Source: Porodaedalea pini (Eukaryota > Basidiomycota > Agaricomycetes > Hymenochaetales > Hymenochaetaceae). From it: a DNA stretch of 64,000 nucleotides. Location of the stretch: assembly GCA_002794775.1 (NCBI GenBank), contig NBAY01000127.1, forward strand, positions 1-64,000, given 5' to 3'. Position numbers and translations under genes: made by a program. The notes under the pieces are model-generated. The model was not told where the DNA came from. It searched no databases and worked only from the letters and a program-made list of their open reading frames with translations. Shown here piece after piece: positions 33,044 through 45,394 of this stretch (position 1 is its first letter; every line of letters starts with the position of its first letter).

Positions 33044-34323
33044 ATGCCTGAACAAAAAGCCCTCTTTCTCCAAACTCCAGTCAACGGCGAGTGGCGCGTA
33101 GGATCCAAAGCCATCCCGAAGCCTGGGCCCGGAGAGCTAGTGGTTAAGATCCATGCGACTGCATTGAATCCTGTCGACTGGAAAATCCGAAACTACAACT
33201 ACTTCATCACGGAGTACCCTGCCATCCTCGGTACGGACTCGTCTGGTACAGTAGAGGACGTCGGCGAAGGCGTCCAAGGCTTTGCGAAAGGCGATAAGGT
33301 GTAAGTTTATTTCGGCTTCTACGTCGTGTTTAGACACTGACGCATTGCTGCCCAGAGTTCACCAGGGATTCTTTTCGAATGACAAAGCAACCTTTCAGCA
33401 GTACACGGTCGTCCCAGCAGAGATCACAGCTAAAGTCAGTTCGAGTCCTCCCGCTATCCTTTCTTTAACTAATTTCTTTCATTTTGATCGTAGCTTCCTT
33501 CGAATGTATCTTTCGACGAAGCTGCATCTATTCCACTGGGCCTTGCTACCGCGGCTCTGGGATTATATGGCGACAGACCAGCGGGAGTTCAAAAGTACAC
33601 GCCTGCATGGGAGGAAGGCGGAGAAGGCATATATCGTGGAAAGCCGATCGTCGTTTTCGGCGGATCGACCTCTGTCGGGCAATACGGTATCAATATTCTT
33701 AGCATACACATTGTTTGTAAGGGCGGAAGTACTGACCTTCCATCTCTCATGTAGTCATCCAGCTGGCAAAGCTCTCTGGTTTCTCACCCATCATCGCCAC
33801 TGCCTCACCGCACAACACAGCTCTCCTCAAATCACTCGGCGCGACGCACGTTGTCGACCGCAAGGCGGATGTCGCAGCCAAGGTCGCGGAGATTCTCGGT
33901 AGTACACAAGTCGAGTTGATCTTCGACGCAGTCTCGGAGCAAGACACGCAGTCACAGGCGTGGGACCTGCTCGCACCGGGCGGCGCCCTCGTAATTGTTC
34001 TCCCAACAAAGGTCGACAAGGGGAAGTACAAAGACAGGACTATCATTGACACCGTGTTCGGAAACGTACACGCTCCAGCAAACCGGGGACTTGGCGTGAG
34101 CCTTTACAGTAAGCTGACGCGCTTACTAGAAAATGGGATCATCAAGGTATGGTGGCGAGCTAGCTTCGACGGATCTGATTATTGATACGACATATGGATA
34201 TAGCCCAACCGTGTCGAAGTGCTTCCGAACGGCTTGGCTGGGATTCCGGACGGGCTGGAACGCTTGAAGGGGAACAAGGTCAGCGGGACGAAGCTTATCG
34301 CTCGTCCTCTGGAGACTGTCTGA
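33044..34323 (+). CDS. Zinc-free MDR-family reductase (trans-enoyl reductase / quinone oxidoreductase type)
   Basis: Five exons: 33044-33300, 33356-33434, 33494-33686, 33755-34146, 34204-34323, giving 346 residues with all introns GT-AG. The N-terminal GroES-like domain has PGPGELVVKIHATALNPVDWK, and the Rossmann NADPH site is GGSTSVGQYV (about residue 170). The zinc-binding cysteines and histidines of true alcohol dehydrogenases are absent, which places it with the fungal ToxD/LovC-like reductases. These use NADPH to reduce alpha,beta-unsaturated carbonyls or quinones, in the cytosol. No polyketide synthase is nearby, so a role in a biosynthetic cluster is not supported. A TATA-like TATAAAG lies at about 32969. 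No lesions. Confidence 0.9.
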
Positions 34324-34925
34324 GTAACTGAAGAGAGAAAGAATACCGAGAAAGTGGGATCCTTAAGTTAATTTCCGATTGATAAGGCGAAAAGGACAGT
34401 GATGAAGGCTTGGCCTTTACCTGCAAAGATGAATGGATGGCAGAAGCTTGTATTTAATGACAAGTATGAATACGAAACTGATGATCGATTGCTCATTATT
34501 GATCTCGTTTTCCCGAGAGAGGTGAGCCTAAGGGGTGCGAGCTCAAAGGGGTGGAAGTGGATGACCTAAAGATTCGGGAAAAAAGTCATCGTAATCTTGC
34601 TGGAGCGACACTTGCACCTGTTCGCCTCCATTGGTAGACTCGGAATCAACCCATCACTTGAACAAGCATGTCTGCGAGATATTCTTTTGGATCAATCTGA
34701 ATTGCTGTCTTACATACATGTAACATGTAACTAATGAGACCGATCGGAAACGAAACGGAGAGTGAGTGAGTCACTTTCGCCCTCAGTCATTCGAAACTCT
34801 CTTACATTGAACATTTATAGAAGAATAGCAAGAGAGCATGACGATAACATGGTCCGCTAGGATACAAATCAAAACCAGAGAAAGCGTACAAAACAGTCAC
34901 AATAGTAAGTCTGCAACACAGACAA
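34324..34925. other. Intergenic, nothing recognised
   Basis: 602 bases containing the 3' flanks of the MDR gene and of the convergent ABCG remnant. No ORF with coding character. Confidence 0.4.
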
Positions 34926-36312
34926 TCATCGCCGCTCGCGCATCTTCAGCCAAACAACGCCGATGACACCGATGCCAAACCCAGCGATGAAAGCGAAGAG
35001 GACGAGCACGTCTCTATAGTAATTATTCACGCCGAAGCCGAATAACTACACGTCGTCCTAATGATCAGAATGCAATTTTTTCTTGGATTGAACAATGCAC
35101 GTACGAGTTGCATGATAAGGCTTGCTGAAACATTGACGGGTACGCCTTGGAGAGTGTCCTCGATCATGAGCCCCGAACCAACCTCGTTCACAGACAGTGC
35201 CTCAAGGCTGTATTTGAGTGGACAGAGCCACTGCAGCCAGCGCAGCACGGGCGGTGTGTCACCGAGGTGCACGAAGAAGCCCGCAAATGTCATTTGATAC
35301 AGAGCCGTCAGCGCGCTCAGCAGAATCGCGATGCCGCCGTTTCAGAACAGACATGCAAGGAGGAAGTTCTGCGATCGCGAAGAGTCAGTGGAAGGGAGGA
35401 ACAGACGAGGAGGGAACGGAACGTACGAAAAGAGTCATGGCTAGGGAGTACAGAACAAGGACGAAGAGGAACTTGAAGAAGTGGGCTGGATCATCGGCGA
35501 GGCCTGCCATCCAGTATGTTCTGCGGAAATGTAAGCAAAGGCGAAGGGTGATGGAATAGTATACGCACATCGAAGATACTATGATCGTTGGGATTAACCG
35601 CAGTGGGACAACATCGAAGATAAGTCGAGAAAGCAGCCAAGCTGTAGGACTAGGTACGGATCGTCAGTACAAAGTGCTATCCTAAGCTTCTGGACTGACC
35701 TGTAGTACAAATTGGACCTCTCGCGAAGGAAGAGAGGCCGCGATTCAACAAGGTTATACAAAGCGCTCAATGATGAAAACGCTATGAGAGCTCCCTGTAT
35801 GAAGGTTGATCTGAGGCTAGGGGACGTCCGTCTTTAGGGTAGATCATGCTCACCAGGAAGAACAAGCATCCCACACGGGACTGGAAGCCGGCGATAGTGA
35901 TACCCGTGTTGAAGTATAGCCCTCCGCAGAAGACGCCGAGGACACACGCGATGCCAACATGAGTGAGGAACAGTGTTTTATCTCTACAACCCTCGTCTCG
36001 TCAGCCCTCACTCTCCTTGTGAAAGTAAGTAGTACGTACCTTCGCAAGATCTTCCACTCGCGACCGGACAGAACCTCAAGCTGGGTCAAGAATGTAGCTG
36101 CATACTGAGAGCCACCCTTCGCTCTAGATTTGCCCGAGATCTCGCCCTTCTCCAATTCAGCGGGGCTGCTGACTCCAGCACTAGCCTGCTCGCTCTTCTC
36201 TGACTCCGCCTGGCAACTTGAATAACACCTCGTGCGGGGACTTCTATGCGTGGCAGTGGGCGTCGTGGCAGTCGGTGCTTCAATATATATCTAGGAAAGA
36301 CGCCGTCCGGCA
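34926..36312 (-). pseudogene. ABCG (White/PDR-type) transporter, membrane half only
   Basis: Exons on the minus strand encode the linker and the transmembrane domain: KSRAKGGSQYAATFLTQLEV and SGREWKILRR, then DKTLFLTHVGIACVLGVFCG and FNTGITIAGFQSRVGCLFFL (35985-35856), YWMAGLADDPAHFFKFLFVL (about 35517), GFFVHLGDTPPVLRWLQWLC (about 35280), and a last exon ending WLKMRERR with TGA at 34926. This is the usual order of an ABCG half-transporter after its nucleotide-binding domain. The ATP-binding domain (Walker A, signature, Walker B) is not found upstream between 36313 and 37265, so the gene is 5'-truncated, although the frames and splice sites of the remaining part look intact. Family members export lipids or xenobiotics. 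Confidence 0.75.
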
Positions 36313-36936
36313 CTCGCTGTTAGCGGTGCATATCATCAGTATTCTTTATATCTAACCAGGCATATCCGAAGCCTAGACATCCTCATTAATATTGCTCGAG
36401 GCGCATGGAAGCAGCACTGCAAGTACTCACTGCGATCAACGTCGAACGGCTCCCTTCGAAGCTAGGGCAGGGCAGACTTTTAGTAGGCGTCCCCGGGTTT
36501 CATGCAATGAGAGATGCGTTTCCGCGTCTGTTAGCACTGGAACGTCTCTTGTTTGGCGGTCATTGTAGTCCTGCGCCAATCACACCGGCGCTCATCACCC
36601 CTTCAGGCTTTAGTCTCCTACCGTGCAAAGTCGCCACGGGCCATGCATGACGTGCGACGACTCGGATGTGTTTCGAAGTGGATGCCCGACGATCCCCCGA
36701 GTGCATTGCATTGCAATAAAGTGCAACTGGAATTTGAATATGTGCGCGCGGCGGTTAGAGCAGAGCTGCCGGCGCACTTGGACGCGCCGACGACGAGGAG
36801 GGTCGTGATTGCGATAGCTAGCGTGTTAGCCACGACGCGTCGCGTATGGCCTCCATCACGAAAACTATCCGCGGCTGGTAGTGACATTTAGTTCTGACAC
36901 GCATTAGGCAAGGATCAGCACTGCCTATATGTGGTT
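36313..36936. other. Intergenic, nothing recognised
   Basis: Contains short ORFs on both strands without family features. The missing N-terminal domain of the ABCG gene is not here. Confidence 0.35.
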
Positions 36937-37132
36937 ACAAGCACTGACAAGCAACCACAAGGCTTTCATTTGAATGTAGCTATCCACAAGCACTGCGACT
37001 CAATGTAATCATATAACAAGGCTCTTAACTTAATTGTAAGCTTGTACAAGTACTTTATGCACTTTATAATTAATTATATGCACAATAAAATTATTTGGAT
37101 TTGAATACATTTGCACAGAAGGGCACAACAAG
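36937..37132. repeat. Array of ACAAG words left of the HMG-box fragment
   Basis: ACAAG occurs at 36937, 36947 and 36957 (exact 10-bp steps), then at 36986, 37016, 37046 (as the palindrome CTTGTACAAG) and 37128, in AT-rich sequence. Subterminal arrays of short motifs are a hallmark of some DNA transposons (CACTA, hAT), where transposase binds. No terminal inverted repeat was found. Confidence 0.35.
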
Positions 37133-37265
37133 TCTTAAGCAACAATATTATTATTATGAGCACGCGAGGGCGAGGCTTAGCGGTGACGGGCACCTGCTCC
37201 TCGTAGACCCAAAACATGGAGTTATGCTTTATGATGAACAAGAAATGATCAGACATTGAGATGCG

Positions 37266-38388
37266 CTACAACGAGAAGCAGAAAAAACACACCTGCATCT
37301 CACCGCCAGCAGTTGAGAAATTGGAGACCTGCCCTGGCATACCATAGCTCATGGACTGCAGATGCGAGTTCAGGAACTGGAGACCGTTCATCCCACCAAA
37401 TTCCCCTTGTCTTTGCTGGCCGTGGCCATTCATCTGCATCTGCTGCTCACCTTCGCTGCCCTCATGTGTCGCATGCGAGCCAACTGCCGAGCTACTGTTC
37501 GAACCAGGCGCCGTCTCGAGCAGCCTCTGGATCTTGATTGTAGGAGGCGCAGGCGGGTAGAGGTCAGCTGGCATCATTGGTGGCATCGGTGCACCCAGTG
37601 CACTCGTCGAGCGGCGGTTCTGTGGAAGGACAAAGCTAAGCGGTCCGGGAACTAGGCTCTGGGCGGTCTGAGTCAGGATTCACGTGGAAAGCAAGTGTCT
37701 GTGTCCGTGCCCATGTCCACCATGGTGCAAGTGCCAGTAGGAAGACATACTGAGCGGGCCCAATTCGAGAGAGGCATGTCGATCGCAAGGCTCACTCCTG
37801 ATACAGAACCAGATGCACCGGAGAGCAAGGGCATTGAGAGGCTCAGTGGGAGCGAGAGCGTCTGACCTTGACCCTGGCCCTGTGATCCCTCCGATTTGCT
37901 CATGTCGAAGTCCGCGACATCTGCCATCTCGACTTTGCGCACGCTGCTGCACCTGCTGTTCACATAGCCGTATGGACCATAGAGAGACCTGTCGGTGGAG
38001 AGCGAGTCAAGCTCGTTGAAGTCCTCCGAGTTGGCGGTCGGTGCAGATGAGGAGACGCTCGTGGTGCTGGTGGTGCTGTTGGTGGAGCACGAGGAACTGT
38101 TGCGGGCACGCGTGCCGGAACCATGCACACGGCTGCTTGACTTGGTAGTATGGTACGGTCACGACGCTCCTTCTTCCCATCCTTCTCCTTCCTCACCTTC
38201 CCACCTGCCATCGACTCTGCCTTGCCCTTTTTCTCCTTGACAGTGCATGTGGGCTGATAGATGTACCAAGGATACATCTCTTCATGCTCCCTCTTGCGCT
38301 GCTTCACAAGGTCATCCCAGTACTTGTGTTCCTCTGCAGAGAGCGGGTGCCACTGCTGGGAGATCATCTTGGACAGGTCAGCCTGGCG
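37266..38388 (-). pseudogene. HMG-box transcription factor, lacking the first part of the HMG box
   Basis: After an acceptor (CTCCAG at 38389-38394) the exon encodes RQADLSKMISQQWHPLSAEE and HKYWDDLVKQRKREHEEMYP, which is helix 2 to helix 3 of an HMG box, then a basic stretch rich in Lys/Glu. Downstream frames (38128-37673, 37586-37266) are Ser-, Gly- and Gln-rich, typical of the C-termini of fungal HMG factors, and need introns to join. The exon with the start of the box (the xPxNAFxLF segment) is not present in the 0.9 kb upstream, which is AT-rich repeat-like DNA. Intact relatives bind bent DNA and control mating and development. Confidence 0.65.
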
Positions 38389-38742
38389 CTGGAGAAATTT
38401 TGTGGCAAAAAGAGTGCACACAATGGTGGTGGAAGCAAGCAAGGTGTAACGACATGTCACATCTTGACGTGTTTTCTAAGTCCAGGTCTGAATGAGATCC
38501 GTATAGTTCATCTGTACTGGCCTTGCACTTATATTCAAGCATAAATAGTTTAGTGGTATATTGAGTTCCTTAAGCAAATTGTAAGAAAGAGGTTGTGAGT
38601 TCAAGACCCTGCAGCACTAAGAAAAAGAATAAAACCTGAGAAATTAAGAAATCTGAAATTTGAGAAACAGTTAAGAAAGGAAATCTTACAAAATAAGAAA
38701 AGAAAAGCAAAAAGCTACTTTTTCTATTTTCTTCTTGGTGTC

Positions 38743-38892
38743 ACAAGTAATTACATGTGATTGTAGGTCTGGTAATGTCTGACAAGAATTGTGGAGGATT
38801 ACAATCTCCATAAGTCTTGTGAGCTTTGACAAGTCTTGTGGGTCTTGTAAGAAGTGCCGACCAATGAAATGGGGTACAATATTACCCACAAG
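38743..38892. repeat. Array of ACAAG/CTTGT words right of the HMG-box fragment
   Basis: ACAAG at 38743, 38782, 38829 and 38888; CTTGT at 38816, 38835 and 38844. The same word is found on the other side of the HMG fragment. AT-rich, no ORF. Confidence 0.35.
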
Positions 38893-39905
38893 GCTTACAT
38901 ATAATTTACATATTTCATTTCTTACAATTAAATGTATGCAAATGTAAGATTTGTCTCATTTTCGTGATGTCAGGCTGAAGCGACTGACTTGTCCATACGG
39001 AAATGCACGCGTTGCAGATGTGCATCTACGTACGAGTACACAAAGCTTTCAGTAGTTGCATATGGTTGAATGATGGGAGTGATACACAAGCACATCGACG
39101 CACACTATCACTATCGAAGGTTTCTAGCGTCGGGGAGCCCGGGTCTGGACTTTGTATCTGTTGTACCCTACGTACTCCACTCTGCCGAACGACGCTGAGC
39201 GGATCCCGCACGCCTACATAGTCTCGGAGACCCGGCACGACGTCGGAGTCTGCAGCGGAGCTTACGGGATCGTCCGCGAAGCATGGACGGAATCAACGAA
39301 GTGGAAGCATCAAAGGTCAAAGTAGGCTAACCCCTGTCTATCTATCTATCTATCCCATTCAATCACTCCGCACCCTGCTTCGATTCCAGAGATTCCAAAA
39401 ACAGAAAAAACTCAACTGCTCATCCGCCATCTTCTGATCCGAGTCTTCAAGTGCAAATCTGAATGCAGAAGGCATGCCTTGGGGTGCTGCGGAGGGTTAT
39501 ACACTGTACGTTATATGCAGAGCTGAGTAGAGTGAGTGCAAATGAGTTCATCTGATCCGGGGGTTGGGAAAATCCTAGTTGATACAGTTATCGAAAGAAA
39601 AGAAAAAAAGAGAAAGAACCGGAAGAAGGGAAGGAGGAAAAACTGAAGAAAAAAAGGGGGGAAGGGCGAAGGATGGGAAGAACGAAGGCATCAGGAGTGT
39701 TTGGCATTTTGTTGCGGAGGGGGTTATTCACGTTCTCCCCTCGGCGACAAAGGGAAGTGTGGGCAGTGGCTATTACATACAGTAAGTGAGGCAGATCAAT
39801 AGAAGAAAAAAGGAGACCCTTGAAGACGAAGGATGAGAGTACGAGGAACGAAAATCTATGTGTAAATCACTTTTTTCTTCTTCTTTCTTTCAATGTATAC
39901 ATGTT
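38893..39905. other. Intergenic with a short CTAT microsatellite
   Basis: About 1 kb without recognised genes. A CTAT repeat lies at 39337-39354 and a purine-rich A/G stretch at 39590-39670. Confidence 0.45.
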
Positions 39906-41620
39906 TTAAAACGGCATGTTCCGCGACTGCTCGACTTTCTGCACCTGGTAGACTAAGAAAGGATAAGCATCAGCATCCATACCAGGAGAAAAAGAGTGAA
40001 CTCACGCGCAACAGGAAAGACGAAACTGAGCTGCCTCAGCGCACCCACAACCACGTCCAGCTCCGCTTCCACCCCAAACCACTCCCCGTTCCCCATCGCC
40101 GAATCACGCGCAGCCCGCATATCTCCGCCCCCGCCCCCGCCCCACATCCGCTCCCGCAACAGCACATCTGACACACACATCCAGCACGTCCCCATCACAG
40201 GGTCCAGTAGCGCATACTCCCGACCTCCCAGCCGCCTCACGATCTGGCAGCAGGCCGCCGCCGCCGCCCGCACGCATGTCGCGTGTGCGTGTCCGTCCTT
40301 TTGTGCGCGCGGGTGGTGTAGCTGGATAACGGCCGCGTGCGCGAGCGTGTGTACCAGTGCGAGCTCGACGTCCACTGAGATCGATTGGGAGGCGGGCGCT
40401 GCGGCTGCATATGCGGAGAGGTGAGGCGAGGGAGATGGGGAGGGAGTCAACGTGACGGTGTAAGGAGGGAGGTTGGCAATGAAGTTCGAAAGCGCGAACT
40501 CGAGCTGCGTGAGCTGCTCCCAGTGCGTTGGCTCCGATTGCACTATACGTAAATATATTATTCAGTAAATGTAATATATATCGGAGGAAATAAAAGAAAT
40601 AAACGCACTGGACGCGATACGCGCCGCACGCTCAAACAACGCTGCCGCCTTCGCCTTAAGCGCCTGAGTGCACGAGTTCTTCATCCCTCCCGTCGTCGAC
40701 GACGCGCTGCTCGCATCAAACAACGACCCCAGGCTCTCATAATCCGCATTTTCACGCGTCACCTCCTTGCCCCCATCCGCGTCCCACGGCCACACAGTAC
40801 TGATCTTCAGCTGCGGGTGCTCGTCGTCCGGCAAGCTGCTCGGCAGTCCCGTCGCAACGCTCCAGCACCGGTCCACGAAGAACACGCCCCAGAACGTCGA
40901 CACCCGCTCCGCGTGCTCCAGTGCGCTGCGTGCAGGGGGGAGAACGACGGCGTGCGAGGGAGAAGGACTGCCTGACCAGCTGCCGTTGCCGGTGTCGCTA
41001 GAACAGGTGGAGAATGGGAAGGCAGTGGTGTACGACGAAGATGGCGAGTCAAACGCGGTAGAGCCGACAGAAGTCGGCGGTAAGGACGGAGAAGAAGCAG
41101 GAACGGGAGGCCGCCAGATGGCGCTCCGCACCTGGTGCATTCCCAAGCTGACCGCAAGACGCGCAGCAGCGCTCGCATGGTAGTACCCCTCAAGCAGACG
41201 CGCCTTCGCGAAAAAGTACACCGCGAGGAGCGCGCTAGCTTGCACGGCATCGTCGAGCGGCGTCCAGTTCTTCTTTGCCTGTCCCTCCTCCTAATCCTGT
41301 AGTCATTCCGAGACCCTGGCTGGTTCCCGGGCGCGAAGCAGACTGTGAGTGGAAGGCCGGAACGGGCGCAGGCGACGCCGCGGCCGAGCTCGATGAATAC
41401 GAACTCCTAGCGCTCCTCGACGATCTTGACGACCTAGATGAACGGGAGGAAGGTGAGTCGGAGGCAGCGGCCTCCCTCGCTTCGAGAGCCGCAGCGATGC
41501 CGCGCAACACGCGTGAGGAAATGCGGCTCGTGCAGAGAAGTCCGTCTGTTTCCCGCTAGTCGTATGATCCATTCTTGCAAGAGGCTTGGGTCAGAGAGAG
41601 AGATCGAGGACGATGACTGG
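39906..41620 (-). pseudogene. Fungal-specific transcription factor (Zn2Cys6 class), regulatory domain only
   Basis: The minus-strand frames encode the middle homology region (Fungal_trans domain) of Zn2Cys6 activators: SLLQEWIIRLAGNRRTSLHE and PHFLTRV, LRGIAAALEAREAA, QASALLAVYFFAKARLLEGY, ERVSTFWGVFFVDRCWSVAT and GLPSSLPDDE, then the C-terminal exon and a last exon YQVQKVEQSRNMPF ending TAA at 39906. Introns are recognisable (for example 39953-40003). Between PHFLTRV and LRGIAAALEA the frame shifts by one base near 41500. The Cys6 DNA-binding domain is not found upstream to 42200. The gene therefore looks 5'-truncated and frameshifted; an unrecognised intron near 41500 is the alternative. 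Confidence 0.6.
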
Positions 41621-42267
41621 GAGAGATGCGGTCGTCCGACTAAAGTACTGAAGAGACGCCCAAAGCACCGCGTGTTCCTAATATTAATGATAGTAACCCT
41701 TGTGTAATACTACAGCTGTATATATCGCCTCAGTATGCTAACGCGCCCAAAGACCAACAAAAGAGGCATACACCTGTGCACAGATATGACGCAGGCGATT
41801 GAACGAGGAGAGACAGACGAGAGCACTTCATAAGCATTACGATATGCACGTCTTCCTTTCTAACCTTGAGCGCAAATTTGTTAAAAACCTGAAGAAACAA
41901 CAAGTTTTCAGTAGAGGCGCTCTAAACTCAAGTTTTGCATACGTGGGAATAGGTATCCGGATAGAAAAGAGAAAGCTTACATATGGTTAGCATGACATGC
42001 CAGTGCTTCTCCCTGAAACTAGACAAACTGAACAGTCTTTTCTGCCGTCTGCTTATCATTCTCAGCTTCTCTCGAAATTCTCTTCAAAACTTCCTATGCG
42101 CTGCTGAGAAGAAACATTGATAATAGCACCAAGTAAAATGCAGTCAACAAGTTTTGATGCACAGCCCAAATGAGCGTCTATCAATCAGGCGGTACTAGCC
42201 TTCCGATATAAAAGCCTATGCCCATGATGCATTGCTTCAGCTGCCCACGACAGAACCCATCGCAAGG
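41621..42267. promoter_or_regulatory. Intergenic; TATA box of copy C
   Basis: No gene seen. TATAAAA at 42206-42213 lies about 55-60 nt upstream of the probable ATG of copy C (42268). Confidence 0.4.
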
Positions 42268-45200
42268 ATGAATCCCAGGTCTGCAAGGCACAATGGGGCG
42301 ACAGACGATTCCTCGGAATACTATCTAGAGACCTGTTCGCTGGCCTCATCGATCAGTACGAATGCTACCGCGAACGATCTCCCAGGCCTTGGTCGCACAC
42401 TCGGACTCTTCTACAGTTTCGCAGGAAAACATTTAGAACTCCAACCTGGACGACTGGCGGAGAGGCTAGGGAAAGGACCACGTATCACAGCCATTAGAAT
42501 CGAACGTCGACGATCCAAGGCTGTCAGTCTTCCGATTAGCTGCCGGAAGGTTGCGGTCCAGAATTCCAAGATCGAGAACAACTGTAGGCGCCTAATCAGA
42601 TACGTCCGGTATGGGCCATCGATATCTCCAAAACTTTAATATGAACGCGAAGTTCTAGATCGAATGTCGCATCGACAAAGTTGCAAGCCATCGACCAAAT
42701 CACTCGTCTTGCCATTGAGGATGGGTTTATTCGAGATATCCTCATTGTCAAAGGAGCAGCTCATTCCATAGAACCCCTGCAAAGGTGGGATTCTACCTGG
42801 GTCGACTGCTTCCCGTCGCTAATGACCTGTTCTCGTAGAGCTCTGTTCTCGCTGGCAGACACCGAGGTGAACGTAGACGGGCACGAGATTGCAGCCAGCC
42901 TTCAGTCTTCAGGGTTCAACGGTCATCTCCAACGACTGAGCAGTATCAAGACCTACTTTGGGTGACTTCAATTGCATCATATTCTGTAGCAAAGATTTTA
43001 ACTGACATGATATCCACAGCGATCCAGATCGAGCATTTCTCGTCCTTCGACATCTTGAGCGGTTATTTGATAGAATACACTCTCGCTGCAATGGCTGTGC
43101 GGCCGAGTTACTGGACTTTATGGCGAACCTTGACGAATTTTCGCCAAACCATTTTGAGTGGCATACGCTCGATGGTCTGGTTGCACAGTACACACGCTCT
43201 ATTTTCAAAGCCAAAGATATATTTGGATTTTTCCCACCTACCAGTATTTTAGTTCCTATGATGGAGAAGCTCCTACGGTAAGTATCAGAAGTGGCATGCG
43301 GAACCATATGGTTTTTGTACTAAATTCTTTCATTAAAATTCAGATTCCCAGAGAAACTTCCTCGAACGATTACAGCCATTTTCATAAGTCCTGCGACACG
43401 TGCATGTCACGTGAAATGAGCCGCGTCAGAGCCAAAGTGTCGAAAAATTAGAATGAATGCCTATTTTCTCTGTGAATTCTGCACAGTACCTGCTCATTAA
43501 GTACTCAAAAAAAAGGCACGGTTCTCAGGAGAAGAAATATGTAAAATAGGGAGCAATAAATTGATTGTGTAGGCAGGTGGAGATCAAACAAGTGCAGCTG
43601 GTCTGTTCTCTCACCCATTTCCACTGAGATTCAAAAATTATGGCTCCCCTACATCTACCTATAAAATTCTTTCCTGTATCTGTAAATTAAGTATATGACT
43701 ATATCAACATCTCCTGCAAGTTTGAAGCCAATACATTCAGTATTCATGGTCCAGCAGCAAGATTTGTGTTCCACTTCAAGCTCTTTCCACCCTCCTTTTC
43801 TCACAACAGGTCTTGCAGAGTAGAACACAAATCTTGCTGCTGGACCATGAATACTGAATGTATTGGCTTCAAACTTGCAGGAGATGTTGATATAGTCATA
43901 TACTTAATTTACAGATACAGGAAAGAATTTTATAGGTAGATGTAGGGGAGCCATAATTTTTGAATCTCAGTGGAAATGGGTGAGAGAACAGACCAGCTGC
44001 ACTTGTTTGATCTCCACCTGCCTACACAATCAATTTATTGCTCCCTATTTTACATATTTCTTCTCCTGAGAACCGTGCCTTTTTTTTGAGTACTTAATGA
44101 GCAGGTACTGTGCAGAATTCAGAGAAAATAGGCATTCATTCTAATTTTTCGACACTTTGGCTCTGACGCGGCTCACTTCACGTGACATGCACGTGTCGCA
44201 GGACTTATGAAAATGGCTGTAACTCAAACTTCTTTTCTTGGTTCGCATCTTTTGATAATACGGAGTATAGCGTCGATTTTCGGCACGCCCAGCTCACGTA
44301 CTGCCTCCTGCGTGGGATAGCGCTTGCGAACGACCTCGACAACGAAGCTAGCTTTCAAAACGATCTAGGTCTTCTGCAGAGCCTGTATCCTCATCCCACT
44401 GTACAGCCGCTTCTTCACAGACTTACGTGTCCGCCAGAGATCTTGCTCGGCCAAATCGTTGCCATCCGACACAAATTCAAGGAGACGTCGTATTGGAATG
44501 AGAGTGCAATTCTGATAGTCGTGGAGTCCGAAGAGCTTGAGGATCTATGCACGCAGTTATCTCAATATGTCGACAGGGACCGTTTCGTGTAACACACGTC
44601 CTTCGATTTGCCTGATGATTTTGGCCTCTAGCGAGGACGAGCTGATTTGCCACCGCGCCCTACATGCCTTCAAGTACTTGCTTTCGACTGATATTTATTG
44701 CCGAAGGGCGTCAGTTCATGCACTGTCTGCTACTCGGTTCGCTCAAACGAGCAATTTTCGGCTTTTGGTGGAAGAGTCGGAGAAGAAATGCATCCCGGTG
44801 GCTGATCATATTCATTCGCGGTTGCAGCAGCAACGGGCATTTACTATACATTCATGATGTGAGCGTTTTCATCTTTTGGCAAGAAAGGTTGCTAATTGGA
44901 GGTAGGCGTCCATTAGTGTAGTGTAATTCGCTGTGATGAGCAAGAGCGGTGACCGCGGCAAGCACATCGTAATTACCGAAGCCACGAAGCCTGAAGAATT
45001 GCGTATGTGGGCTTACGATCCGCATTTCAAGAGGAGGAATGTGGTCCCCCTTTACCTCATCGTATACGTCTTGCGATACACGCCAGATGCCTATAGGAGA
45101 TGCGAGCACTTCGAGACACAAGCTGTTAAAGATGAAGCTGGTTTCGACGCTACAGGCCCATTTTCCTGGAAGCCCTGGATGCCGCCTGCACACCTGCACG

Positions 45201-45394
45201 TGGATTCTGGCCTTACAGATTGGAACGAAGCTGAGACAAGTGACGACAGCTGGGCACGCTGAGAGAAATGGGACTGCATGGACACCGTCCGAAGACGAGG
45301 ATACGTTTGTTATGGAGGAGGATTCCGATTCGACCGACCGAGGAGGAATGGGAGATTGCTGATGATTGGGAGAGCATTAATGGACAATCTCTTT
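42268..45394 (+). pseudogene. Copy C of the unknown gene family, split by a fold-back element
   Basis: The most complete member. Exon 1 from ATG 42268 (MNPRSARHNGATDD, then GRTLGLFYSFAGKHLE), exon 2 (AIDQITRLAIEDGFIRD) to about 42961, a 58-nt intron, exon 3 (DPDRAFLVLRHLERLFDRIH, FEWHTLDGLVAQ) to 43277, then an exon starting FPEKLPRT that is cut by the element at 43373-44219. The frame resumes exactly after it (NSNFFSWFASFDNTEYS to SLYPHPTVQPLLHRLTCPPE). Later blocks: HAFKYLLSTDIYCRRASVHA and GKHIVITEATKPEELRMWAY. Relative to copies A and B about 50 codons before GKHIVITEA are missing. The acidic tail ends TEEEWEIADDWESINGQSL at 45394. No known domain. Confidence 0.7.
43373..44219. mobile_element. 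Fold-back DNA element, copy 2, inside an exon of copy C
   Basis: 847 bp; arms 43373-43775 and 43819-44219 are about 99% identical in inverted orientation around a 43-bp spacer. TA duplication at 43371-43372 and 44220-44221. Same termini as copy 1. Leaving one TA restores an open reading frame across the site, so the insertion is recent relative to the decay of the gene. Confidence 0.92.

Noticed and set aside
34926..36312. Complete ABC transporter gene
   Set aside because: No Walker A, signature or Walker B motif in any frame upstream within the neighbouring 0.9 kb.
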